Shown: piece after piece, positions 44,566 through 55,410 of the stretch
How positions within the stretch are numbered: the stretch's first letter is position 1
Layout of the letters: each line of letters starts with the position of its first letter
Assembly (NCBI GenBank): GCA_002205965.3
Contig: NADL03000481.1
Coordinates: forward strand, 1,488,001-1,552,000
DNA length: 64,000 bases
Source: Kappaphycus alvarezii
Taxonomy: Eukaryota; Rhodophyta; Florideophyceae; Gigartinales; Solieriaceae
Direction of reading: 5' to 3'
Made by a program: the position numbers and the translations under genes
Notes under the pieces: model-generated
What the model saw: only the letters and a program-made list of their open reading frames with translations
Databases searched by the model: none
Told to the model about the DNA's origin: nothing

Positions 44566-46085
44566 CACTGCCACCTATAATTATAAAGCACCCCACAGAA
44601 TGCAGGTGTATCAGCTATACATGCATATTTTTAAAAAGTGATACCTGATATGGAATCAGCGCCCTTTCATGCGGTGGTAACCAAGGCAATTTTGTACAGT
44701 TCGTGCAACTGTAGTGCAAAAAGTATAAAAGTGTCATTTTATGGGCAACTATAATTATAAAGCACCTTCACTTAACTCAGCAGAGTAGGGCCTTCACGAG
44801 CTTCGCGGCCACTTTATTCGCATATCAATAATAAATACCTCCGCCGGAACGCTCAAGCACCTCGATACACCAGTTTGGCATTGAAAAAAGTAGAGAATGA
44901 TCAACAGAGCTGTGCATTTAACTCCAACATTGTTTCACACAATTAATGAGCTCTTCAACTGACCCAAACTGCCTCGCATTCGCGTATACCTTTCTTACTA
45001 ACCATCCTCAAACATTATCTATCTGATTCAGGTCCAGAGGTTGAGCGGGCCAGTACATTAGACGAATTCCATTCTCTGAGAACCACTTCCTCGAGTCTTG
45101 AATCACATGGATGGGAGCATTGTCTTGCTGATACGTCCAGTCTAACGGCATAAAATTTTCCACCTTCAGATAGATCTTTTTTGTTTGTCTTCCATTCAAA
45201 ACAACCAAATGCTTCTTCCCGAAGCCAGATATTCCTCCCTAAAACATTGCACCGCTACTACCATTCTGACTTCTGCTAATAAGCGTATGATTGTTACACA
45301 AATCATGCCAGTATGCGTGAAAGACATCGATACCATCCAAACAGATGCGTTTCTAATCGTTGAACAAAATGCTTTTCCACTTCCCATGGTTCCATGTAAC
45401 ATGATCTCTTGCCCACTTCAGAAAATTTTCCTTATGAGATTGACTTAGCGGGGAGCGTTCTGCGCCTTGCGAAAGCACATTTGGGGGTCTTTAGCCAGAA
45501 TTGCGGGCGTCCGCGACAGAGAGACCGGTAGCCCACACCTTTTTTGTCAGTGTCCACACCTTTTCGGGGCTCTCGGAAGAGATTGCGCCCATCTTGGTCG
45601 CTTATTTTTGAGGGGCGGCCATTGCGAGAATTTTTGTGCTTTTCTGCTGGATCTTTGAGTAAGTTTTGGACTGCGGCTCGGCTGCGTTCGATATCTCTTG
45701 TAGTTTGGGCATCAGATTTTCGTTCCTGGTGTAGTGCCAGTATTTTCCCTTTCTCAATATCGGTAGGGGCTTTTCCGCGGGGCATTTTTGTGTCCAGAAG
45801 TTTTTGCTGGATGAGAGCAGTACGGATAAAGGGAATGAGATCCATTAAGACGCAGGGGAAGGTTACTAGCATCTTCGTTTATAGAAATACTTTATAATTA
45901 TAGTTGCCCATAAATGACACTTTTATACTTTTTGCACTACAGTTGCACGAACTGTACAAAATTGCCTTGGTTACCACCGCATGAAAGGGCGCTGATTCCA
46001 TATCAGGTATCACTTTTTAAAAATATGCATGTATAGCTGATACACCTGCATTCTGTGGGGTGCTTTATAATTATAGGTGGCAGTG
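44566..46085 (-). mobile_element. Tc1/mariner transposon with IR/DR-type ends
   Basis: 1,520 bp flanked by TA on both sides (44564-44565 and 46086-46087), ends CACTG...CAGTG. The terminal inverted repeats are about 200 bp and each holds two copies of an 18-nt element (CTATAATTATAAAGCACC at 44575-44592 and 44749-44766; the inner right copy near 45890-45903 is shorter), the IR/DR arrangement of transposase binding sites. It encloses the minus-strand transposase. Confidence 0.85.
45008..45785 (-). pseudogene. Tc1-like transposase (frameshifted)
   Basis: From ATG 45785 (MPRGKAPTDIEKGKILALHQ) a helix-turn-helix domain leads to NGRPSKIS, the GRP linker of Tc1 transposases. In another frame CLDGIDVF follows, near the first acidic block, and then DWTYQQDNAPIH (second Asp) and PAQPLDLNQIDNV, the usual SPDLNPIEN block with its third acid as Asp. 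At least two shifts and stops in about 260 codons, compared with about 340 for an intact Tc1 protein. Confidence 0.7.
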
Positions 46086-46416
46086 TACTTTACAGTATTT
46101 TGACCTGGTCACCGCCATCGACCAGAGCAGCAGAGTCACGCAGACAGCTAGAGAGTCTCTGAGAAATTAGTCAAATTTACAACTTCGGAGGGTACTGTAA
46201 ATATCCGATAAACTGTTCCCTGCAAGTACTAGAGGGGGAAAGAAAGAGAGACCAAAAAGACTTAACTCAATCCGGCAACGACTGAACCGATGCTCGCACA
46301 CGGAAAAGGGAAGGAAGGAAACTGCACTACCGAAGCCCTGACAAGCCAAGGCGACGATAGTTTGAAAAAAATCCTATTGCAAGTAAGCGCGGTGGTTGCA
46401 GAGAGCAGCGACAATA
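46086..46416 (-). repeat. Right arm of the 330-bp palindrome
   Basis: Reverse complement of 44236-44565. It runs into DNA upstream of the Myb-like gene of the adjacent Harbinger element. Confidence 0.85.
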
Positions 46417-46674
46417 GTGAGCTTACGCATGCAGATTTCTTCGCAGATTTGCGAAGAATTCTGCGAAATAAATTACAGTGCTTGCAGCCAAGCAGAATTT
46501 CGACAACAGCATTTCTGAAATCACACAGAATAATCAGCCGTTGCTGAAGTCCCATGAGGGCGTGTGCTCTCGTTTGGGAGACAGTCTGTCTACTAGAATT
46601 GGCTAGAACTTGGGACATGTAACCCAACTTCTGGCAGTAGAGACGAGCATGCAGCGCGTGCAAAGTGGTGTGAA

Positions 46675-47532
46675 GATGGCCGAAGTCTCCGACTCCGCCC
46701 CTACTCCGACACCTTTGAAGCAAAGCAAGAGCTTCCGCTTCAACGATGATCAGGATCACGTTTTGTAAAGGAGGCTTACGCCGTAAAAGCTCACGTCGCT
46801 GCGCATGGCCACAAAAAGGAGCTTTTTTGCTAAGGGTGCAGCAAGGACCAACGCAAATACGGCAATCAAGGACACTCCCGTAGAGTAGAAGCCGGTTCAA
46901 GACCGTTACAAGCGGCTACAGGAAGAGTACGTGAAGCACGATGATGCAAACCAGCGTTTGTCGGGGTGGGGGGCGGAGAGACGAGAGAGATGGCCGACCT
47001 TCTTATGAAGATGCGGGAGGAGACGGGCGACTTCTATGCGCGGAAGAATGCGATCAAGGTGGCGAAGCGTAAGAGCGAACAAGACAAAGAACTCATGGGT
47101 ACCGCCTTAGTGCAAGATGCTACAAAGCGCAGAGGTAGCAGCGGGTCGGAGAGTGGATCGGAGTTGGTTGGTAGTGGAGATGGGGAGGAAGAAAGTGGTG
47201 CAGGGAACGACGAGGGGGTGGAAGGTGCAGGTGGAAGTGGAAGAAGGAAGAAGCGCAGGACGCAGGGACCGTTGTTTAACAGCGAGATGGATCGCTCTGG
47301 AATGCACATGAAGGAAGCAGACCTCGCTCGTATTGAGTTAAAGCGGGAAAGGCTTGCGTTTGAACAGAGCAGAAGTGCTGCAGACCGTATCGAAGGCGAG
47401 CAGGAGCGCGAGGAACGTAGGGAGGAGCGCAGACTGGAGAGAGAAGAGCGTCGGGAGGAGCGTATTGCGCACAAAGCATTGGAAGAGAAGAAGTTTCAAG
47501 CTATGATAGATCTGCTGATGAAGCGCAAATGA
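46675..47532 (+). pseudogene. Myb/trihelix-like partner protein of a Harbinger element
   Basis: PIF/Harbinger elements carry a second gene for a Myb/MADF-like DNA-binding protein that helps the transposase enter the nucleus and bind the ends. From ATG 46675 (MAEVSDSAPTPTP) come FRFNDDQDHVL, KEAYAVKAHVAAHGHKKELF and VQDRYKRLQEEYVKHDDANQ, then the long clean frame at 46966 with EMADLLMKMREETGDF, an acidic/Gly linker, RRKKRR and a Glu/Arg-rich coiled coil ending AMIDLLMKRK at TGA 47530-47532. Two one-base shifts and a TAG (TPVE stop KPV) lie in the Myb part. It converges on the transposase at 47703. Confidence 0.65.
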
Positions 47533-47607
47533 GGCGTTTGCGAGTTTTTTTTGGAGTAGCAACGTGCGTAGAAGGATGCCGAAATCGCCCTGGCTTCTCC
47601 TTGGGGA

Positions 47608-47694
47608 GGGCTCCCTGCGGGGCTGCGGCAGTCCGCTCGCTTCGCGCCCCTCGTACCTCGGGGTCGCGGACTTTTTCCTAGCTCCTCGGAGCCC
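47608..47694. repeat. Nested GC-rich hairpin between the convergent Harbinger genes
   Basis: Three nested inverted repeats: GGGCTCC (47608) with GGAGCCC (47688), AGTCCGC (47630) with GCGGACT (47666), and CCCC (47647) with GGGG (47660). It lies between the stop of the Myb-like gene and the stop of the transposase. Could act as a bidirectional 3'-end structure. Confidence 0.6.
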
Positions 47695-47702
47695 CCGCTC
47701 GG

Positions 47703-48916
47703 TTATTTATGGTTGACATACTCCTCAAGAGATGGAGGCTGGACTCGGAAGTACTGAGCATTTTGGTTCGAGTAGATGCCGTTTCTAAAGTTAGACAGGA
47801 GCATAGATCCGGTAAACAGCATTCCTATGGGCGACTCGAATATATTCATCTTACCCTTGTAATCAAGGGTTGCGAAGTCCATCTTCAGTTCCTTGAATAT
47901 AAACTCAACCGTTATCCTCGCCCCTGGCATAGCCTTGTTAAAGGCATTTTGGGCGTTGTTCAACGAGGCCCCCTGGAAAGGCACCTCCATGTACCAGCGT
48001 TGATTGTACCCTGAATCACCGTAGATGCAATACCTATTACCCTCATAGTCCAGCATAATCGGAAGTGCGTCGTCTAGATCAGAAAGTACATAGAGCGTCC
48101 AGTCGTAGCATCTGCCTTCTGCAGGTCCATATAGATGCATAATCATTCCGTCGGGGGTATTGAGTGCCTGATACTTGAGTGCATGCTTGCGCTTGTGCCC
48201 ATTGTAAACATACCTTTGTGCAAGATTACCTTTCGGTCTGGCTATGACTAAACAGTACCGTCTATAAACGCTACGCAGTTAGGTTGAATGTTAGATATGC
48301 GGTTAAATGCTGCGGAATACCTTGGCAAACGACTCCTTATAAACGCAGGATCAATAGGACCACTTATAAGATGCTCCCTTTTCTTAAGCAGGTGCTCTAG
48401 AGCCTCCCAGAATATTTCCGACAGCTGGGGACCACGCTTCCCAAACAACTCCTCTAGATCCGTCCAGCGAGCGGGCGCAGCAAGCCACCGCAAAATAACA
48501 CAAGTGGCCAAAAGCGGGTTGCAAGCATAACGGTTTCGCGAAGTATGATGCTGAAAGGAGGGCCACCCCATAACATTTGTAAGCTTCAATATGTCTCCTT
48601 TACAGAATCCAAAGTAGGCTAAGCACTCTAGGTCGGTAAAGCCGTTCAAATTGAAAGCAAAGTCGGTGTTGGAGATGCGGTTATTGCGGCGTAGATGGGT
48701 GTACCAGTTCTCCCTGCGCTGCAAGTAGTAGGATGCAAGCTGTCCGAGCGCAGCAGATGACGTAAAGGCCGATTCATGACCACCATATCGTTTTTCTATA
48801 ACGTACTGTAGTGAAAGTCGCGACGTCGAGGCCTTGGATTTGACTGCTGCAACGGGATGATCCTTCTGACGGTGGTCGACCGTCGCGGTGGGGTGTACTG
48901 TAACTGCGGAGTACAA
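47703..48916 (-). CDS. PIF/Harbinger DDE transposase, one frame break
   Basis: From about 48916 the N-terminal part ends with CVAFIDGTV, the first catalytic Asp. After one lost base near 48252 the next frame reads LVIARPKGNLAQRYVYNGHK, HALKYQALNTPDGM, YGDSGYNQRWYMEVP (second Asp) and ARITVEFIFKELK (catalytic Glu), ending at 47703 with SLEEYVNHK. All three DDE acids are present, and apart from the single shift the protein of about 400 residues looks whole. The partner gene lies tail to tail with it. Terminal inverted repeats were not found by eye. Confidence 0.75.
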
Positions 48917-50149
48917 GCTTGTGCTTAGCCCTAGGAGGTACTATTCACTTGCGCGAGAAATTCGGCATTGCGTAAGTGCATCAGTGACAGAATTCCGTTG
49001 TCCGAGCTCTACTTCTTCAGAATTCCAGCAATGTAGAATTCTTCCTATTTTGGGCAGAATTCTTCCGAGGCGTAAGCTCTATAATGAAGCATTAGTTTGA
49101 CATGTGTCCTTTGCAGGATCCAACGATATTGCTAGCTGGGAGCTGGCAAGGTGGTCCACGTCGGCCACGTGCAGCGACATGCGCGAAAAAATTGATTGTG
49201 CACTAGACGACCAGATTGTGCTCCTGTACAGTACTAATGCGTGGCACAGAAGTATAGTACTGTACAGTAGCGTTACTGTGCTACTGGTACCCTACTTTTA
49301 CAGTATGTACAGTTGTTGATATTCAGCATGCACGTGTTCCAGCTGGACAGCTATCAATGGCACGACGGAAACGTTATATGCGATGAAACGGGAAGATGAG
49401 CGATGGCGAACAGCATCAGCTGCACATGACCGATCGAGTGTAAGGCACACACTAGATTCATCTTAATGTCAAGATGTAAAGCAAGGACTTACAGACATGT
49501 ACAGGATTGCCACAAACGGAATCGCAAAATGCGGCTCCGAAAACAAACGCATAACAGGTTCAATAACCGACCGACTGTGGCTCACCTTTGCATTAAAAGG
49601 TGTAAGCAAAGAGAAAAGCTGACAATAAGCATAACGACTCGCAAAATGCAAGATGCAGTAGAGAACATATAAATGATAGAAAGCGACCCGAACCTAAAAG
49701 AAGAAAAAAGGGGAAGGACCGCCAGCGACTTTGTGCCGATCTAATTTGCCCCATAACTACATCTTTTCCCTTGACGCGTTTCCAGCCCTCTCCAACTTCA
49801 TTAAACCTCAAAACAACAGCCATCCAATCATTAACAGTACAGTACGGCACATTACAGTATTATGGACCAAGATTCGGTGTACCATGATTCCTTGTACCAC
49901 TTGTCGCCTTGTCAAACTGCGTGATACGGGACTTACTGTACTGTATACCCGCTAGCTACCTACAGTACCAGTATGTCTCCACTCCTACTACTGGTAAAAG
50001 GTCAAAGCAGCGCTACCAACGGCTTTTTTTAGTCAGGAGTTTAAATACTGTAAATGTTCACCACACCAATGCGCTACCAATGCACATTGGTAGCCCAATG
50101 TGGTAGCCCAATGTGCAATTGTAGCGCATCCACCCCTCTCAGTACGGGA
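48917..50149. other. Unassigned DNA with GTAC motifs and a dispersed repeat
   Basis: Includes the inverted copy (49158-49222) of the short repeat at 39282-39345 and GTAC clusters at 49205-49315 and 49838-49975. Short frames at 49104-49319 and 49466-49672 match nothing known. Confidence 0.45.
49158..49222 (-). repeat. Short dispersed repeat, inverted copy of 39282-39345
   Basis: See the other copy; shares CAGCGACATGCGCG and TAGACGACCAGATTGT as reverse complements. Confidence 0.6.
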
Positions 50150-51530
50150 AGGCTTCCAATAGCCCCCTGAGCGCTCGCTCGCGGTCTCCGACATGTCAAG
50201 AGCCTACGACCGCGTTGAACGCCACCTACTTTTATCTGAGTGCCACTGCTTGGTGCTACCCTTTCGTTGTATGATAGCTGCCTCGCTTCTCCTGTACACT
50301 GCCGCTACCAAAGGAGACGCAACTCGGTCCTAGTCCATGACCCTTGGTCTTGTACAAAGGTAAACCTCTGTCTCCGACCCTCTTTCTCATCTACATCAAC
50401 ATCCTGGCCACTGCAATATTCAATAGCGCTGCACAACAATCACACACGGTGCCGTGAAAACTATTCGCAGATGACGTCCACCTACACACCACATCCCTGC
50501 CGCTCCTGCAGCAACTCCTCGCCATCTGCCGATAATGGGCGACCATATGGAACATGAAATGGAACGCAGACAAATCATTTATCATACCGCGGACCCTCCC
50601 CGCAAGCAACCCCCTTTGCTTACTCCAAGGAAATCAATACAGCGGGCCTCCCCTGCAATATATATACAAGTATCTATTACTTCTCAAGGACTCCATCATG
50701 CCGAAATCTTTGCACGCTCGCGTAGCACTCCGACAACAGTGGTCCGGCTTCATCGAGCAGCCCCGATTTCCTCTAACCTCCCTCCTGCGCTACGAGCCAC
50801 TCTGCTCTACACTTTCGTTCGCAGCTCATATCCCTATGCCGCATTCCTTCTCACCGACTATCCTCCACGCATCGGATCCAGCTTCAGCGCCACTTTTTCT
50901 CCGCAATCCTTTGTACCTCCTGCCCTATTCCAAATGCTCGCCTCTCCTGTCCGCGCTCTCTATAACTAGTCCCGGATACCGATACCCGCGTCAGTCGGCA
51001 GGCTCACCACTTTGTCGAATCCCTTCTGGTCAACGCAAACTCCCCCGTCGCCCGTATCCGTCAGGTCTCCCGTAGCACCCTCCACTCAATTTCCTCTCAC
51101 GGTGTCCACTTAACTCTCTTAAGAAAGCCACGCACAGACTACTTCTACGCCCGCTCTGGTCCGCTATCTTTCTCTCAATCTGGAACGGCCAAAGTCACTC
51201 CACGACTCGCTCACCCCGGATAAACTCCCCCGCGCCCCATACCTCGCATTATGCGAATAGACTAATACCCCGTTTCCTCAGATACTCCCTCTTTTGGGGT
51301 CAAAACAGACGCCTTATCCTTAGCTTGTTTCTTGATTGGCTCCCTCCACACTCACTCCGCTCCATATTTGCTTGTCCGGTTTCGCAGCCCACATTCACCC
51401 TCCTACATGTACTGCACCAACTCAGCCACCTGAAAGTACCTCCCTCCGTGTTTTCGCACCTCCCAGACGCCTTCTCCCCGTATGTAACCCACCCCGATTC
51501 ATGACCCCTGATTTATAGTTTGGAACCCGG
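50150..51530 (+). mobile_element. Decayed non-LTR reverse transcriptase of another subfamily
   Basis: Near 50190-50220 one frame reads DMSRAYDRVERHLL (the A box with catalytic Asp). After shifts, LIYINSLATAIFNSA and LFADDVHLHTTSLPLLQQLL give the FADD catalytic box near 50465, followed by WATIWNMKWNADKS, the typical next block. Further fragments run to about 51250. The FADD form and the DMSxAYDRV box differ from the YADD family at 34.9-37.6 kb, so this is a separate lineage. Inactive. Confidence 0.65.
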
Positions 51531-51694
51531 CCCCATGACGACACAGACTGCATTACCCGCTACAATACAGAAACAATACATTCAGCACTTCCATCATGGA
51601 ACTTTGGCCCCTGGCCCCCCCCCCATGTTCATAGCCCACAGAGGCTTTCTAACCGGGGTATTAAAACGTTCGACCTATTACTAGTTAAAATTAG

Positions 51695-51727
51695 CTAGTG
51701 TCTATTCGGCAAGGAAAATGTCATCAA
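51695..51727 (+). repeat. Left member of a terminal-inverted-repeat-like pair
   Basis: CTAGTGTCTATTCGGCAAG at 51695-51713, then TCATCAA at 51721-51727. The reverse complement, with one mismatch in 19, lies at 57762-57780, with TTGATGA at 57753-57759. Confidence 0.5.
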
Positions 51728-51893
51728 GAAAGAAGTTTATGCATCAATAGAGTTGGCCGCAAAGTACAATTTTACGTTGTATACTCGAGGTCAGCCACTG
51801 CTTAGCAAAACGGGTAGTAAAATAGCGTTGTGAAAATAGTATCAAATTTATTAGCAACAGTACTCGTGCCCTCGAAGTATTACTACCAGTTTC

Positions 51894-53017
51894 ATGTCGA
51901 AACCTGTAAGAGATCCCCTTTCCGCCAAGTTTAACAGGTATAAGCTTGCTCCTAGTCGAATCTGTATGAATTCTGCAACATTCCACCACGATCCAACAGA
52001 GCAAAATGACAGTGCAACTAGAAACCACGTCCCTACCAACAACCGACTTACTACCGATCTCTCTGAGGCTACTAATGTCACCGCAAGAGCTTTCATCGAT
52101 CTGAAAGATCATGAAAATGTTCAGCGACCACCAACTGACAGTCACACCGCCACAGCTGTAGAGAATCCGGAAGAAGACAATCGTAATGGTTTATCATCTA
52201 GAAATTCCAAGCAAACAATTTTGAAAAAAGCCGCAGGTAGTAGGACGATCAAAAAGAAGGGTTCCGTTGTCGGTATGGAAGCGTTGGTTGTTATAATTGA
52301 AAGCTATAACAGACATTTTGCAGCATACTTTAAAGGAAGAAAGAAGATAGTGCAGAAAGTGCCCAGATCTGTATGAAAAGGGGTATCTGATGATTATTTC
52401 AGCGACCAGAAGATGAAGTGCTCATAACACGGAAGTTCCTTCGAAAAAGGTAAGCTTCCATTGGAGCGCACATTGCAAGATGCACTCCGATCTGCCCTTA
52501 AAGACATGCAAATTGGAGTATCAGACTATAACGCATCTTAAATGGCTACTCTACAGGATGAGGACCTTATGACACGCTTGAAAGCCTCTGATTCTTACAA
52601 TAAGACATAGATGGAGAACTGCGGGCAGAGTTTGGTGGCCTCCAGTGTCGGGTCTTTCAAAAGCTCTGAGGAAAAGCGCAACTATACTAAAAGGAATTAC
52701 TTGAACAGAGCGTTAATGTCATGAACGAAATGGTTGTTGCTGCGGGCTCAAGCTCTAAGGACCTCTGCAATCTTGTCAAAGATCAGACGGCTATCCAGGA
52801 ACGAGAATATGAAGATAGAAAGCACCTTCGTTTAAGTCAAAAGGAAGCAATCGCCAGTCAGGAAATTGATAGAAAGATGGCATGTTTGATCAAGCTTCAT
52901 GAAATTGATGTTATTACTAAAGAAGAGTTAAACAAAAAGCTAAAAGGGCTGGTTGAGTTTTGGACAGCCTATTCTCCCACGTTGTCATTGATGCTACCGG
53001 ATATGAGTACACTTTAA
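51894..53017 (+). pseudogene. Partner protein of the second Harbinger element
   Basis: Broken frames. From ATG 51894 a charged, low-complexity part leads to KKKGSVVGMEALVVIIESYN and ends at TGA near 52374. The same frame continues with TAA, TAA and TAG stops (ALRSALKDMQIGVSDYNA). From 52721 a clean 98-residue coiled coil (KEAIASQEIDRKMACLIKLH, EELNKKLKGL) ends at TAA 53015-53017. Its position, ahead of and convergent with a Harbinger transposase, matches the Myb-like partner of the first element, but no Myb helix is recognisable. Confidence 0.45.
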
Positions 53018-53841
53018 TCTCTCCGCTGCCGATGAATGAATTTTGTAAGAATTGCAGCAGTAGTAAGCATATGCGAAAACGGCCTCCTTCTGTTCGGACA
53101 AACAGCTTGGCAACTTGCAATTTTTGTTTGAGGCCACCGATGCCCCACTCAACGGCTACTCTAAATCCCGAATGCATACAGTTGAATGCTCTCAATACAG
53201 TGTCAATATCGAAATTTTCGAACTCACGTTCATCAATTCTCCTTAAGATGAAGTGATCCATTCCAAGGTATCCAGGATCCCCGAGCAGGTAGTCAACAGG
53301 GTGGGGGTTGTTCGGCTCAGTAGTGAAATATTGCTGCCAATTTCGCGCGAGGTCTGTATCGCGTAAGATTCGAACGCCTTGAAATGAGCCACCGTAGCCT
53401 GGTGCAACGAACCTAAATAATCCGTCGTTGTCAACAACAACTGTGCTGTTAAAACAGTACATCCTTTTTCGACCGTTATAGTAGGCTAGGTTTTCTGCGC
53501 ATGTCGGTCGTTTAATACGACAGAGAGTTCCATTTACAGCCCGGTAATTGTGGTATTCTATTGCGTAGAAAGCTGCGCTCCGCGGGATTTGGCCAAGCTA
53601 TTTCATATTCCAGCACTTCGTTTATGACAGAGCACACAAACATTGCGTCATAACGCAAAGATGTGCGGCTTGCATTGCAGTTTGCTACTTCCGTGCGCAC
53701 CCCATTGTTATGGAGAATGTATATCACACAGGATAGAAGCCTCTCCTCTGCGCTTAGATTGGTAGGACGCCCCAAACTGTTCTTAGGAGCGTTGATGTGT
53801 CGTGCACGAGACAGCATTATGGGGCATACCAGCTGGCTCAA
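52917..53841 (-). pseudogene. PIF/Harbinger DDE transposase, second element (first Asp lost)
   Basis: N-terminal part from 53841: PTNLSAEERLLSCVIYILHN and NPAERSFLRNRIPQLPG. After a shift the catalytic part reads AVNGTLCRIKRPTCAENLAY, where the usual AVDGT has Asn instead of the first catalytic Asp. YNGRKRMYCF follows, then APGYGGSFQGVRILRDTDL, LLGDPGYLGMDHF (second Asp) and FRVAVEWGIGGLKQ (Glu), ending near 52917 where it overlaps the 3' end of the partner gene by about 100 bp. One shift plus the D-to-N change mark it as inactive. Confidence 0.75.
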
Positions 53842-55410
53842 CTGTTCAAATTACGACGGAGAGAACCCGGTGTTCACCTTGAACAGGAACAGATGTACTT
53901 CAATGAAATTCTTGGTGCATTTGGGTTTACGAAGAAGTCTTCGATGTCAAGCGTGTCTTCATCAGCAAATATCACTAGCGCAGCTGAAAGCGTTGTCGAT
54001 AAGACTCGATTGACAAGCATTGCGTGATGACAAACAATCGTTGATATAGTCCAATCTGCAAAAGACTCCTCAGCGTCATCAGTGATATTATTGGGTTCGT
54101 GATCCATCTTCACAATGGCGTGGTGTCACCGACAAGCGACGCCAAAGAAGCCTTTCAGTAAGAAATACTGTCCTCCTCTGAGATGAGATTTCATTATAAC
54201 AACGACATAATAAAATGTTCGATGTTTCTGAGTGGGTTTGCGGCCGCGATATTTTCAACATTTCACAACGTAAAAATAGTTGAAGTTTCCAGCAACTCTA
54301 GTGGATTAAATTTTTGTAATTAATTGATGACGTGAGTATTCGTACAAATTTTTAATAATAATACTGTATTTTCAAGCTCGCCGACCAGGAAGATCCCCGT
54401 TCTGCTGCCAAACCCTCTGAAGCCCTGCAATAGTCGTCCTTACCGGAGCTTCATGGTGCCATCCTTTCGGAGGGCGCATGGTCAGAAGCCACCTTGACCT
54501 TCTGCTATTGTGTATCGGCTTTAGACTTATCGAGCCTTTTCTATACGCCATTGCTGCCATGGATAAATGCGCCGTCTTATGGTCAACCGCTCCCCGTCCA
54601 GCTGTTCAGCAGTGCTTCCAATGTGAGCTTGCTTAGCTCAATGCGGCTTCTGCCTTCCTTTACTCCGTATCTCTAATGCATCCCATGTGCTCTACTCTTC
54701 CTGGCTGCTTCCCGTCACAATCTCCACCCCCTGCGGCTGGCACCCAGAGGCCTTTTTCCTCTTGACAGAAGCGTTACGTTCGGTCGCACTTGATACATCT
54801 CGAAGCACACCCGTTGTCACCACAGTGTTTTCTTCATGGTCGCGTCGTGGATGAGAACCATGAGCATGTGGTACTCGAGGGATGAAAAAATATGAAGTTA
54901 CAAATAACTTTCTTTTTGAAAAATTTTTTGAAAAAATGATACTTGGTGCATCTGATTTGCAACGTTCTCGCATTAGAATGAGGGGTTCAGTGCGGTTTTT
55001 TTCCTTTCAGCTCCACTACTGCTACAAATATATTAGGTCGCATTCGTTTAGGCATGACTTGTGTGGTGTAGTGGTTGACTGGAGTTCTTCTGCAGCTACT
55101 ACACCACATCAGTCATAGTTTCAACTACTCGCTTAGTTCTCTCTGGGAACTCGAAAACCCTTAACAGTGTTGAGGGCTCGAAAAGGCGCCCTCTATCATA
55201 AAGGGGTATTCCCCCATAGAATCAAGTACATATAGCATTTCTAATGAGGCAGATAAGATTTCCCGGGGGCTCCAGGAGAAAAACTTTCTGTATTTACCCT
55301 ATTTTTGTAAGGCGCTTACTGAAAAATGTTACGAATAGAAAGTTTGCAGTTCAGTGAAAATTTAAAATAGATCCAAGCATAGCCAGCTATAGCAAATAAA
55401 GATAGTTCAC
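53842..55410. other. AT-rich stretch without a recognised gene
   Basis: Short frames only. Base composition is visibly richer in A and T than the first 50 kb. Confidence 0.45.

Noticed and set aside
46262-46900. A 212-residue minus-strand open frame
   Set aside because: It lies antisense to the palindrome arm and to the Myb-like gene of the Harbinger element and has no known domain.
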